In this document: piece by piece, positions 7,455 through 15,286 of the stretch
How positions within the stretch are numbered: position 1 is the first letter of the stretch
Layout of the letters: each line of letters opens with the position of its first letter
From: a virus
DNA length: 24,967 bases
Virus record (IMG/VR): IMGVR_UViG_3300017708_000562
Coordinates: 1-24,967 of that record
Strand: one strand, 5' to 3'
The notes under the pieces: model-generated
What the model saw: only the letters and a program-made list of their open reading frames with translations
Databases searched by the model: none
Told to the model about the DNA's origin: nothing
Position numbers and translations under genes: made by a program

Positions 7455-10400
7455 ATGGCATATAAGATTAATGGAACCACAGTTGTTGACAACAGCAGAA
7501 ACGTTTGTGCCTGTTGTGTTACCTCTTGTTGTATAACTGCAAGTACACGACTTGATGCTCCATCAGGTGATACAGCCAGTAGACCAGGATCTCCTGCTAC
7601 TGGCTCTTTGTATTTTGATACTGATGAGGGATCTCTTATTTCTTGGGATGGCAGTGAGTGGTCTGCAGTAGGAGGAGGTACATCAGGAATAGAAGTAACA
7701 AACATAGTAAGTAGTGCCTGTGATGCTTGGGGAGTTATGACAATTGGTGCTTGCTGCTGCTCAAGAGAAGACCTGAGTGGTGGGACTGGATGTGTATGTA
7801 CTTGGTGTTGTTCTCCTTCTTTTAGACCCACTGTTTTCTATAACAGTGAACAAGCCATTGAGGAATGTTGCCATAGATCCTGCCATGTTACCAATGGAGG
7901 GTACAATTACCACGTTTTTGCATACTGGCATGGACATGCTCCATGTCACTGTGCACGAATAACTGCTGCAGATGGTACAGATCTTGGAAGTGAGAACTCA
8001 CAGATAGGTCACTATGGTTGTTGGATTGGTTTGACAAACCAGGCTTATGGGGCAAGTTTTATTTCTCCTTTAAACAGTTCGAATGGATCTAGAAGCCAGT
8101 ACATAGGTGGACAAACTTATGTTAATTGTCTGTCTACTAAAGGTAAAACAGTTAAACCTTCTATACACATATATAGTGGCAGGGGTGAAGTATCTTTCTT
8201 TGGTGCGAATGAGAATGTGAGTACTAAATTTTGTGGATCTGGTGGAGAAACCAGTCATACTGTTGAAGAGTTTATAAACACAAAAGGAGGTGTCTCTCGT
8301 AGAAAAGGACAAGCTTTAGCAAATAATTGCAATCTTTGTACTAACTGTAAATGTATGTCCTTAGAAGAAGCCTATGGTCCACATTATGTTGATGCCTCTG
8401 CTTGGGGGGCATCTCCTATAATCCCAGGTGCTTTGTGTTGTCTTGGGGGTAATGCTCTACAACATGCTATCTACACAGTTACAGAAGATACTTATGGAAA
8501 TTCAGCAAAAGAATTGTGTGATTTTGCTTACGTAGCTTGTCATAATTTTTTAACAGGAATGTGCTGCTGCCACGCAGGGGCTAATAGAGCTACTATACAT
8601 AATCACAAATGGAATCTTGGGTCTAAATTTTTAGGCAGTAACAACATTAGAATGAACTTTTCAAATCTTAATAGTACTTGTGGATACTGTGAAAAAACTA
8701 ACTGTTTTAATTGTCCTACAAATAAGTTTGTATTAATTTCTAAAAAAGTAGGTTTTGACACAAATGACCCAACTTACTACCCATGTTGTATAGCTAATGC
8801 TAGATGTAATGAAATTGACACTTATAGAACAAACCATGCAGGATGCTGTGCCTGGATGGTGTCGTTTAAAGCTAACCCCCACTGTGGTACTCAAAGTTGT
8901 TATTGTTCTGCACCTCAAGGCACACATGGAGTAGGATGTCTTAGAATACTTTCAAAAGATAAGTGCTACTTAACTTACATTATGAACAACAGAATGACCT
9001 GTTGTTCCTGTTTAAAATGTCAGCCTTACTTTGATTATTGTGCCTGTTCTGGGTCAACTATGTGTTGCTACTGTTTAATGTGTATTGCAAATGAAATTGT
9101 TGAAATAAATTTAGTTACTGGTGCTACGACTAATCATGGGTATATGAAGGGTGCTTGTAATATCTGGATGTTCCCACATTGCTGTGGTGGTAATGAACTA
9201 TGTACTCTTGCGATAGCAGGTGGTAATGCAGGTCCTGCCTGTCATTTCCAAGCATATGCTTTAAGTACTAGTTCACTAACATGTACCACAGCTATTTTAC
9301 CACAGGCTTTAGGTACATATGTTTTAGGTTCAGATGGTATTTGGTCTTGTAACCATTGTTACCTTTACATTCCATATACCACACATAACGAGATGGGTGT
9401 GACATGGGCTACTTGGGATCAAGCAAACAAAAGATACCTGTGTGCTTATAATTTACTACAAGGAATATGTGTGGAATTGCAGAACAATCTGGCAGTCAAA
9501 AGAACATATGCGTATAACTGTGCAAATGCTGCAGATGCGTGTTTTAAAGCTTTTGTCGCAACATTAGGAAGTACGTACCCTTATCAGTGTACTAACTGTT
9601 GTAATATGCTTGCCACTTTAGGTCTGAGTGCATACCCAACAAATTCTCAAGTAGCTTGCTGTAATATGGAAGCAACAATAGGCAACTGGTCAGACAATCG
9701 TTGCTGTTTCTATAAATTTGGGAATGGCTTTCAGTCTTCTAATTCCTATGTAAATCCAACAAATGATCACTTAGTTGCTTATATACAACTTAGTCAATGT
9801 CAAAATAGTACTCGTTATAGATACTTTGATGGTTTTGTTTGTTATGATCTACAAAATAAATGTATTACGTCTTTTCATACATTATCCCCTGATATAGAAG
9901 CCAGAAAAGATGGGTCTTACAACTTTCATGCTACTAGAGACAACATGACAGGGGAAAATCAGAGTTCACCCTTCTGTAGCAGAGCAGATATGTCTGGTAG
10001 ACTTTGGGCAACACCAGACTGCTCTTGTATGGGGTACACTTTTATAAAATGGAAGTCAGGGTGTAGGTGTGATATAGCTACTGGAAATACTTCATATTAT
10101 GGAAGTTCTTTTAAAACCTTTAAAAATGCTACGTGTTGTCAAAGTATTTTAGGATGTTGTTGCCTAGGTAAATGTGTCTGTGCAGACACTGCCTATCATG
10201 CTCGTATGAGTGTTCACAGAATACCTATGAACAAACCTTTTGAATGTGCAGGGCTTGGTTGTGACTGTGATGCTACAAAATACTTACAGGCTGTCCTGGG
10301 TCATGGGCCTTGGGCTTGTTGTGTAAACACTTGCTGTACTACCTTTTGTACAGATTGTTATTGTACATCACGTTATAGAATGTTTCAAAATGCTACAGGT

Positions 10401-10817
10401 GGTGCAGGAGGAACAACAGGAACTACTGATCCAACTTGTTGTCATAAGTGGTGTCCTTGCCATACTGTTATAGTTCTTCCTGCGTTAACAACTTGCCTGT
10501 GCTTTTGTGCCAATGCTTGTATTGGAGGTTCCACTTCAGGTGTGGGAAGGGTCTGTGATGAGTGTTGTTTTGGTGATGACTTACTAACTGAAAGTTGTAT
10601 CTACAAAAATATTAAAGGTTCATATCTTCCTGGAGGAAGTGCTGTGGCAAACATGGTTGACCCTGCTTCTAGTTATTCAGCTAGTCCTTTAGATCAGACA
10701 GATTTGTATACTTCCTCTGGAGCAGCCACAGTTTATCCAATGGTTTATTCCTCTGGAGACACAACTGTTTACAATAGGATTTGTAGATACTTTAAAGAAA
10801 AGGCTGCTTGTATCTGA
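7455..10817 (+). CDS. Extremely cysteine-rich putative tail fibre / adhesin
   Basis: A 1120-residue protein starting at an ATG 5 bases after AGGAAAG. The first 70 residues repeat the fibre-associated domain of the preceding small gene, which marks it as a virion fibre or adhesin. The remainder is not a family I recognise. It is rich in Gly, Asn, Thr and aromatic residues, with likely beta structure and no clear membrane segment or signal peptide. I count about 114 cysteines (roughly 10 %), spread over the whole length and often as CC, CCC, CxC or CxxC. Dense patches lie at about residues 18-26, 100-120, 515-550, 895-920 and 955-1045. Histidine/cysteine clusters also occur, such as HGHAPCHC at about 158-165. 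Candidate roles are receptor-binding fibre, disulfide-hardened shaft, metal-loaded adhesin, or acceptor for sugars made by the adjacent cassette. The last three are speculative. Confidence 0.65.
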   Translation: MAYKINGTTVVDNSRNVCACCVTSCCITASTRLDAPSGDTASRPGSPATGSLYFDTDEGSLISWDGSEWSAVGGGTSGIEVTNIVSSACDAWGVMTIGACCCSREDLSGGTGCVCTWCCSPSFRPTVFYNSEQAIEECCHRSCHVTNGGYNYHVFAYWHGHAPCHCARITAADGTDLGSENSQIGHYGCWIGLTNQAYGASFISPLNSSNGSRSQYIGGQTYVNCLSTKGKTVKPSIHIYSGRGEVSFFGANENVSTKFCGSGGETSHTVEEFINTKGGVSRRKGQALANNCNLCTNCKCMSLEEAYGPHYVDASAWGASPIIPGALCCLGGNALQHAIYTVTEDTYGNSAKELCDFAYVACHNFLTGMCCCHAGANRATIHNHKWNLGSKFLGSNNIRMNFSNLNSTCGYCEKTNCFNCPTNKFVLISKKVGFDTNDPTYYPCCIANARCNEIDTYRTNHAGCCAWMVSFKANPHCGTQSCYCSAPQGTHGVGCLRILSKDKCYLTYIMNNRMTCCSCLKCQPYFDYCACSGSTMCCYCLMCIANEIVEINLVTGATTNHGYMKGACNIWMFPHCCGGNELCTLAIAGGNAGPACHFQAYALSTSSLTCTTAILPQALGTYVLGSDGIWSCNHCYLYIPYTTHNEMGVTWATWDQANKRYLCAYNLLQGICVELQNNLAVKRTYAYNCANAADACFKAFVATLGSTYPYQCTNCCNMLATLGLSAYPTNSQVACCNMEATIGNWSDNRCCFYKFGNGFQSSNSYVNPTNDHLVAYIQLSQCQNSTRYRYFDGFVCYDLQNKCITSFHTLSPDIEARKDGSYNFHATRDNMTGENQSSPFCSRADMSGRLWATPDCSCMGYTFIKWKSGCRCDIATGNTSYYGSSFKTFKNATCCQSILGCCCLGKCVCADTAYHARMSVHRIPMNKPFECAGLGCDCDATKYLQAVLGHGPWACCVNTCCTTFCTDCYCTSRYRMFQNATGGAGGTTGTTDPTCCHKWCPCHTVIVLPALTTCLCFCANACIGGSTSGVGRVCDECCFGDDLLTESCIYKNIKGSYLPGGSAVANMVDPASSYSASPLDQTDLYTSSGAATVYPMVYSSGDTTVYNRICRYFKEKAACI

Positions 10818-10840
10818 TAGGGGTCTATGATAAAATTCAC

Positions 10841-10859
10841 CAGGGCTGTCATGGCCCTG
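10841..10859 (+). terminator. Hairpin between the fibre gene and the sugar cassette
   Basis: CAGGGC (10841-10846) pairs with GCCCTG (10854-10859) around a 7-base loop. An A-rich stretch follows instead of a T run, so intrinsic termination would be weak on the + strand. It lies in the 70-base gap between the cysteine-rich gene and the glycosyltransferase, one of the widest gaps in the window. It could reduce read-through or protect the upstream mRNA end. I see no convincing promoter in the remainder of the gap. Confidence 0.4.
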
Positions 10860-10887
10860 TAAAGATAATAATAAAAAGAAGAAGACT

Positions 10888-11814
10888 ATGAAAACTGTTT
10901 TTATGATTGATGGTGGGGCAGGACGTGCTATTGCAGCAATACCTGCTCTAATCAAACACTCAAAAAAGAACCAAGACTTTAGGGTTATGGTTCATGGATG
11001 GGACTCTCTTTACTGGGGCATACCAGAGCTACACGACAAAGTATTTAACCCAGATCAAAAGGGAGCCTTTGAACAATTCTTTTTAGATTCTAATAAAGTT
11101 CTTTCTCCTGAACCATACAGAGTTCCTGGATATTACAGACAAGAAAAGTCTCTTGCAGAAGCATTTGATTATTTAATTAACGAAACTGATGATCACTCTG
11201 ATCTAGGTCTTCCTATCCTAGTTACAAATAGGAATGAGGAACTACAGGCTGCTACCTTTATGCAGCAAACTAAACAACAACAACAAAAACAAAAGACTAT
11301 TGTTATTCAACCTTTTGGTAGGTCTATAGAAAAACCACAAGAGAATGCAATACTCGATCAATCTTCTCGTTCTATTAATCCAGACACGTACCTCAAGCTC
11401 GTTAAGAAATTAGCAACAAAGTACAATCTTATTTTGTTTACTGAGAAAAACTTTTGGATGCCTGAAGACACATACACTATGAAGCCAGAGTCTGACTTAC
11501 GTATGTGGACTGCTTTTATCGATGCAGCAGACTATTTTATAGGCTGTGACTCTGTAGGTCAGCACATGGCGAGAGCAGTAAATACTCCTGGTACTGTTAT
11601 TATTGGATCTACTTTTCCAGTAAATACAACATACCCTAATTATTTTAATATTATAGAAAAGGATGTTCATAAAAAGTATTCACCTATTCGTATATCAGGT
11701 CTTGAAAGTCACTTAGCAGATCGTATAAATGAATCGACTGTTGAGTTTACAGATGAAGAAATAAATGGTATATATGCAACCATCGTAAAAGACATCGAAA
11801 AGAAGGTGAAATAA
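10888..11814 (+). CDS. GT9-like glycosyltransferase (putative heptosyltransferase)
   Basis: A 308-residue protein with a GT-B-like layout. The N-terminal half opens with a short strand and a glycine loop (MIDGGAGRAIAAIPAL, residues 6-21), matching the acceptor-side loop of ADP-heptose:LPS heptosyltransferases. The C-terminal half starts with TIVIQPFGRS (about 138-147). It contains YFIGCDSVGQHMARAV (about 215-230) and then PGTVIIGSTFP, which corresponds to the GT9 donor-site pattern with a DSG-x-H-like core (here DSVGQH). A glutamine-rich linker lies at about 126-136. GT9 enzymes usually move heptose from ADP-heptose, and bacterial autotransporter heptosyltransferases share a related catalytic core. 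Neighbouring genes encode ADP-heptose synthesis enzymes, so heptose transfer is a reasonable inference. The acceptor is unknown; the adjacent fibre proteins and host LPS are the two main options. Confidence 0.65.
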   Translation: MKTVFMIDGGAGRAIAAIPALIKHSKKNQDFRVMVHGWDSLYWGIPELHDKVFNPDQKGAFEQFFLDSNKVLSPEPYRVPGYYRQEKSLAEAFDYLINETDDHSDLGLPILVTNRNEELQAATFMQQTKQQQQKQKTIVIQPFGRSIEKPQENAILDQSSRSINPDTYLKLVKKLATKYNLILFTEKNFWMPEDTYTMKPESDLRMWTAFIDAADYFIGCDSVGQHMARAVNTPGTVIIGSTFPVNTTYPNYFNIIEKDVHKKYSPIRISGLESHLADRINESTVEFTDEEINGIYATIVKDIEKKVK

Positions 11815-11815
11815 C

Positions 11816-13561
11816 ATGAATATTCTTGCAATTAATCCAGGTCATAATGGATCTGCAGCTTATCTAGTAAATGGTGAAATAGATTTTTATATAGAAGAGG
11901 AACGTTTATCTCGTAGTAAGTATGATGGCAATCCTTTTAGAGGTATTCTCTTAGCCATACATAAAGGGATAGATGCGTTAGTTATAGGAGGAACAAGTAA
12001 AGTTTCTGGTTTACCTTGGACTGGGGAAGATCCTTACACAGCTTTAGTAAGAAAATTTTTACCTGATATAATGGTTATTGACCTGTCTCACGAACATCAT
12101 TTAGGTCACGTAGCTTCTGCATTTTATAACTCAGGTTTTAAGGAAGCAGCAGCAGTAATTGTAGATGGTGCAGGAAGTCGAGTAGAAATTAACTATCAAG
12201 AGGGTAGCCCTCCTAACGTTGGCTTTGAAACTGAATCAATATACGACTGTAGCACTAAGAAAAAAGAAGAAGAGCTTCCTTACTTACAACGTGTTTATAA
12301 ACGATTTGCTGACAACAATACTTTAAGTATGGGTAGTGATGATCTAACAATGGATTCCTCTGTAACTATTGTAAAAGCTTATGAGGCTGTCTCTGAATAT
12401 CTTGGGTTTGGTTTTATTGAAGCAGGTAAAACTATGGGTCTTGCACCTTATGGTGAAAAATCAAAAGAAATACCAAATCTTTTTGAGGGTGGTCTTGGAA
12501 ATAAAAATGTTCTTATACCTCACTATCCTGCAGGGGCATTTATTGATCACTCAAGGTATCCTAGTTTATCTATTTCAAATGATAAAAAAACTCTTTGGCA
12601 TACAGACTCATCTCAGCTAACAGACGCAGCTAAAAATCTAGCTTGGGCAGTGCAGGATGAAACTCAAACTCTTGTAGGTGACTTAATTGAAAAAGCTGTA
12701 AAGATAACTGGTAAAAAGAACATCGTTATTGCAGGAGGATATGGTCTTAATTGTGTAGCAAACTATTACTATCAGAAACGTTTTCCTGATCTTAATATTT
12801 TTGTTGATCCTGTTTCGCATGATGGAGGTACAGCTATTGGGTTAGCAAAATTAGTTTACCATCAGAATACCAAAAATGTTCCTGCGAAATTATCTAGTCT
12901 TTACTTAGGTCCAGAAATTAACCCTGATCTTGACCTTATAAATATAGAGGAATTAGTAAATCTTGGTTGTGAGTCTACTGAAAATGTTAAACCTTCTGAT
13001 GTAGCAAAGCTTATCTCTGAGAAGAATACTGTAGCTATTTTCCAGGGACGTTCTGAGGCAGGACCAAGAGCACTAGGTAATCGTTCTATTCTGTATGATC
13101 CTACAGATCCACAAGGAAAAGATTATGTCAATAAAGTAAAAGGACGTGAGTGGTTTAGGCCTTTTGCAGGATCAATACTACAAGAAGACTTTGAGGAGTG
13201 GTTTGATACCTATGGTCTGAAAGAGTCTCCATATATGATGTATGCAATGGACTTCAAACTAGAAAAGCATGGTGAGTGTCCTGCAATTACACATGTTGAT
13301 GGTACTTGTCGTATTCAGACTGTTACTAAAAAACAAAATCCAGTGTACTACTCTTTGATAAAGGAGTTTAAAAAGATAACTGGAGTTCCTATTGTTTTTA
13401 ATACAAGCTTTAACCTAGCAGGAGAACCTCTCGTAGAATCATTACAAGATGCTATAGAAACTTTTGGTAAATCACAAATAGATTATCTTTACTTACCAGA
13501 CTATAAGTTATTATTTAAGGCAACTTCTCAACAAACTGAAGAAGATTCTCAAACACCTTAG
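11816..13561 (+). CDS. O-carbamoyltransferase, NodU/CmcH/TobZ family
   Basis: A 581-residue, full-length two-domain carbamoyltransferase. The N-terminal Kae1-like domain shows NILAINPGHNGSAAYLVNGE (residues 2-21), EEERLSR (about 27-33), HEHHLGHVASAFY (92-104) with its metal/catalytic histidines, VDGAG (116-120), and later GKTMGLAPYG and IAGGYGLNCVANYYY. The C-terminal domain shows FQGRSEAGPRALGNRSIL (about 407-424) and REWFRPFAGSIL. These are the family's hallmark motifs, and no key residue looks missing. The family makes carbamoyl-adenylate from carbamoyl phosphate and ATP and places the carbamoyl group on a hydroxyl, often of a sugar. Pseudomonas aeruginosa LPS core contains 7-O-carbamoyl heptose, so pairing with heptose genes is meaningful. 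AAGGTGA lies upstream of the start. The 3' end overlaps the minus-strand phosphatase by 47 bases. Confidence 0.88.
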   Translation: MNILAINPGHNGSAAYLVNGEIDFYIEEERLSRSKYDGNPFRGILLAIHKGIDALVIGGTSKVSGLPWTGEDPYTALVRKFLPDIMVIDLSHEHHLGHVASAFYNSGFKEAAAVIVDGAGSRVEINYQEGSPPNVGFETESIYDCSTKKKEEELPYLQRVYKRFADNNTLSMGSDDLTMDSSVTIVKAYEAVSEYLGFGFIEAGKTMGLAPYGEKSKEIPNLFEGGLGNKNVLIPHYPAGAFIDHSRYPSLSISNDKKTLWHTDSSQLTDAAKNLAWAVQDETQTLVGDLIEKAVKITGKKNIVIAGGYGLNCVANYYYQKRFPDLNIFVDPVSHDGGTAIGLAKLVYHQNTKNVPAKLSSLYLGPEINPDLDLINIEELVNLGCESTENVKPSDVAKLISEKNTVAIFQGRSEAGPRALGNRSILYDPTDPQGKDYVNKVKGREWFRPFAGSILQEDFEEWFDTYGLKESPYMMYAMDFKLEKHGECPAITHVDGTCRIQTVTKKQNPVYYSLIKEFKKITGVPIVFNTSFNLAGEPLVESLQDAIETFGKSQIDYLYLPDYKLLFKATSQQTEEDSQTP

Positions 13562-14162
13562 TCTTCTTCCTTAACTTCTCTCTTGAAAATTTTTGTAATT
13601 CTTTTTCAGTAGCTACCCCATGACCAGTACGTACTAGGATTGGGGTAGCACCAATTCTTTCAGCAGCTTTAAGGTCAGACATTTTATCACCCACATAAAA
13701 CCCTTTGTCTTTAAACCTAACCTTACCTTCAAACAATTCTTTTTCTGTTCTATGAAACATACCAATATTAGGTTTGGCATAACAGTCCTCTTTTAAAGAA
13801 GACTCAGAGTAGTACAAACCATCAACACTATAGATACCTGCCTTACCAAAGATCTCAAACATACGTTGATGTACTGCCTCTACTTGTTCATGGGTCTGTA
13901 GTCCTTTTATAACACCACCCTGGTTAGTCAGTATAACAACTTTATATCCTTTGATACGTAACTTATGAATAGCTGCTAGGGACTCAGGGTACACTTCAAA
14001 GTCATCAGGATCTGTAATGTAATGATCTCTGTTAACGTTGATAACACCATCTCTATCTAAGCCTACAATAGACTTAGGGAAGACTGTAGGCCAGTCAGGA
14101 GGTAGTTCTTGTTGAGGTTGTTGACTTGGTTCTTGATCAATAATATGTTTAAATCTGGACAT
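13515..14162 (-). CDS. gmhB: HAD-family D,D-heptose 1,7-bisphosphate phosphatase (GmhB-like)
   Basis: A 215-residue HAD phosphatase of the histidinol-phosphatase/GmhB branch. It has a Gln/Pro-rich extension (residues 1-32), then GLDRDGVINVNRDHYI with catalytic Asp36 and Asp38, LTNQGGV with Thr79 (motif 2), AKPNIGMF with Lys130 (motif 3) and YVGDKMSDLKAAERIGA with Asp159 (motif 4). These match GmhB, which removes the 7-phosphate from heptose 1,7-bisphosphate before adenylylation. The usual GmhB zinc-binding loop, with several Cys and a His before the RKP motif, is reduced to one cysteine (Cys127), so the structural zinc site is probably lost. It is the only minus-strand gene in the window. It overlaps the carbamoyltransferase end and starts 16 bases from the divergent nucleotidyltransferase start, leaving almost no room for a promoter. 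Neighbours support the heptose role over histidine synthesis. Confidence 0.75.
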   Translation of the reverse strand: MSRFKHIIDQEPSQQPQQELPPDWPTVFPKSIVGLDRDGVINVNRDHYITDPDDFEVYPESLAAIHKLRIKGYKVVILTNQGGVIKGLQTHEQVEAVHQRMFEIFGKAGIYSVDGLYYSESSLKEDCYAKPNIGMFHRTEKELFEGKVRFKDKGFYVGDKMSDLKAAERIGATPILVRTGHGVATEKELQKFSREKLRKKTKVFENLLQFVEKLP

Positions 14163-14178
14163 ATTGGACTACTGCCTT

Positions 14179-14589
14179 ATGAAAAAAGTTTTTGTTAATG
14201 GTGCATTCGATGTGCTGCACTCTGGACACTTAGATCTCCTTGATTTTGCTAGTATACTAGGGGGCAGATTGCTTGTAGCTATTGACACAGATAGACGTAT
14301 TGAGTATAACAAGGGGAAAGGAAGACCCTTTAACAATCTGTCAACACGTAAATATATAATGTCTATGTTAAAGCCTGTCAATAGTGTAGCAGTCTTTGAT
14401 ACAGACGAAGAGTTACTCAGTATTATACGAAACTATAAACCAGACGTTATGGTAAAAGGATCAGACTGGAAGGGTAAAAAAGTAATTGGGGAGGAGTACT
14501 GTAAGGAAGTAGTATTCTATGAGAGAACCAATGGACAGTCTACAACAAATACCATCGAAGATTTTATTAATAGGAGACAGTTGTTATGA
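14179..14589 (+). CDS. hldE2: Heptose 1-phosphate adenylyltransferase (HldE C-domain / RfaE2-like)
   Basis: A 136-residue cytidylyltransferase-fold protein. It has VNGAFDVLHSGHLDLL with the HxGH nucleotide-binding motif (His14, His17), an ST-x-R-like element near Arg57, VMVKGSDWKGKKVIG (residues 91-104) and the closing GQSTTNTI (119-126). These match the nucleotidyltransferase half of HldE, which converts heptose 1-phosphate and ATP to ADP-D-glycero-D-manno-heptose. In E. coli this domain is fused behind a kinase. Here it is a separate gene placed in front of the kinase. An upstream TTG at 14164 is in frame, but the ATG at 14179 places the conserved KKVFVNGAFD strand right at the N-terminus, as is usual for stand-alone versions. 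The 3' end overlaps the kinase frame by about 71 bases. A related glycerol-phosphate or ethanolamine-phosphate enzyme is possible, but the neighbours argue for heptose. Confidence 0.78.
   Translation: MKKVFVNGAFDVLHSGHLDLLDFASILGGRLLVAIDTDRRIEYNKGKGRPFNNLSTRKYIMSMLKPVNSVAVFDTDEELLSIIRNYKPDVMVKGSDWKGKKVIGEEYCKEVVFYERTNGQSTTNTIEDFINRRQLL
14503..14508 (+). promoter_or_regulatory. Ribosome binding site supporting the 14519 start
   Basis: AAGGAA lies 10 bases before the ATG at 14519, inside the nucleotidyltransferase gene. The alternative kinase start at 14531 has only a weak GAGAG upstream, so 14519 is preferred. The conserved kinase domain begins after both starts, so function does not decide between them. 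Confidence 0.35.
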
Positions 14590-15286
14590 TGAGTATCATA
14601 CAGGAACTGTCACTCGAATAAGCCCTGAAGCTCCTGTCCCTGTCTTTGACCTTGAGTCAACTTTAATTAAAAGGGGTATGGCTTATAATGTTTACAATAA
14701 CTTGGTCAATCTAGGGGCTAGAGTAGATATCATCACAGAGTTTAGAGAACGTAAACACAGATACGTAGATGATAAGACTGGTCAACAGTTAATTAGAATA
14801 GATGAAAAGAGAAAGACTGAGCAGGTAGACACATCAGAGGAAAACTTAAATAATTATGATGTTGTTGTTGTCTCAGACTACAATAAAGGTTTTATTGAAG
14901 AAGGTGATATAAAAGAACTAAGACAAAAGTTTGATGGCCCTATCTTTGTAGACACAAAGAAAAAAGATTTATCTCAGTTTGATGGTTGCTTTGTAAAGAT
15001 TAATCAATACGAGTATGAACAGGCTGAGAAACTTACTGACGAATTAATAGTAACCTATGGCTCAAAGAAAGTCGAATATAAAAATAGGACTTACCTACCT
15101 CCAAGTGTAGAAACTCATGATGTGTGTGGTGCAGGGGATACTTTCCTGGCAGGTCTTGTATTAAGGTATTTGGATACTTATAGTATAGACCAGGCTATAA
15201 AGTTTGCAATGCAAGCAGCAGCCATAACTGTACAACACAGGGGAGTATATGCCCCCACAATCAAAGAGGTAGCTCATGAGACTTGA
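14519..15286 (+). CDS. hldE1: Compact heptose 7-phosphate kinase (HldE N-domain / RfaE1-like)
   Basis: A 255-residue PfkB/ribokinase-family protein. It has KILLIGDSCYDEYHTGTVTR (residues 14-33) and then ISPEAPVPVFD, both very close to the opening of HldE kinases. Later come VVVVSDYNKGFI (about 115-126), FVDTKKKDLSQFDG and ETHDVCGAGDTFLAGL with the catalytic GAGD (204-207). The pathway role is phosphorylation of D-glycero-D-manno-heptose 7-phosphate to the 1,7-bisphosphate. The domain is shorter than the ~315-residue bacterial version: most of the segment between LGARVDIIT and QQLIRIDEK is gone, and the usual GGAANVA is RGMAYNVY. These changes could alter substrate binding. The start lies within the nucleotidyltransferase gene, and the 3' end overlaps the cupin start by 11 bases, so expression is tightly coupled. 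Confidence 0.75.
   Translation: MREPMDSLQQIPSKILLIGDSCYDEYHTGTVTRISPEAPVPVFDLESTLIKRGMAYNVYNNLVNLGARVDIITEFRERKHRYVDDKTGQQLIRIDEKRKTEQVDTSEENLNNYDVVVVSDYNKGFIEEGDIKELRQKFDGPIFVDTKKKDLSQFDGCFVKINQYEYEQAEKLTDELIVTYGSKKVEYKNRTYLPPSVETHDVCGAGDTFLAGLVLRYLDTYSIDQAIKFAMQAAAITVQHRGVYAPTIKEVAHET

Noticed and set aside
7412-7831. 139-codon minus-strand open frame at the start of the Cys-rich gene
   Set aside because: The opposite strand carries a domain with a clear paralogue (the preceding small gene), so the + strand is the coding one.
7455-10817. Diversity-generating retroelement target as the reason for the odd fibre composition
   Set aside because: No reverse transcriptase or template repeat is seen in the window. 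The bias is for Cys codons along the entire protein, not for adenine-derived variation at a C-terminal block.
3248-10817. Codon reassignment (TGT/TGC read as another amino acid) as an explanation for the cysteines
   Set aside because: Cassette enzymes in the same window use Cys codons sparingly, and replaced residues are of several types (Arg, Leu, Glu), which one reassignment could not explain.
14164-14178. Upstream TTG start for the nucleotidyltransferase
   Set aside because: It adds only MDYCL before the conserved KKVFVNGAFD strand. The ATG at 14179 is the more natural start and leaves the short gap to the divergent gene.
14230-14265. TATACT near 14255 as a promoter for the phosphatase gene
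   Set aside because: The hexamer is nearly palindromic and no matching -35 element was found at the correct spacing on the minus strand.
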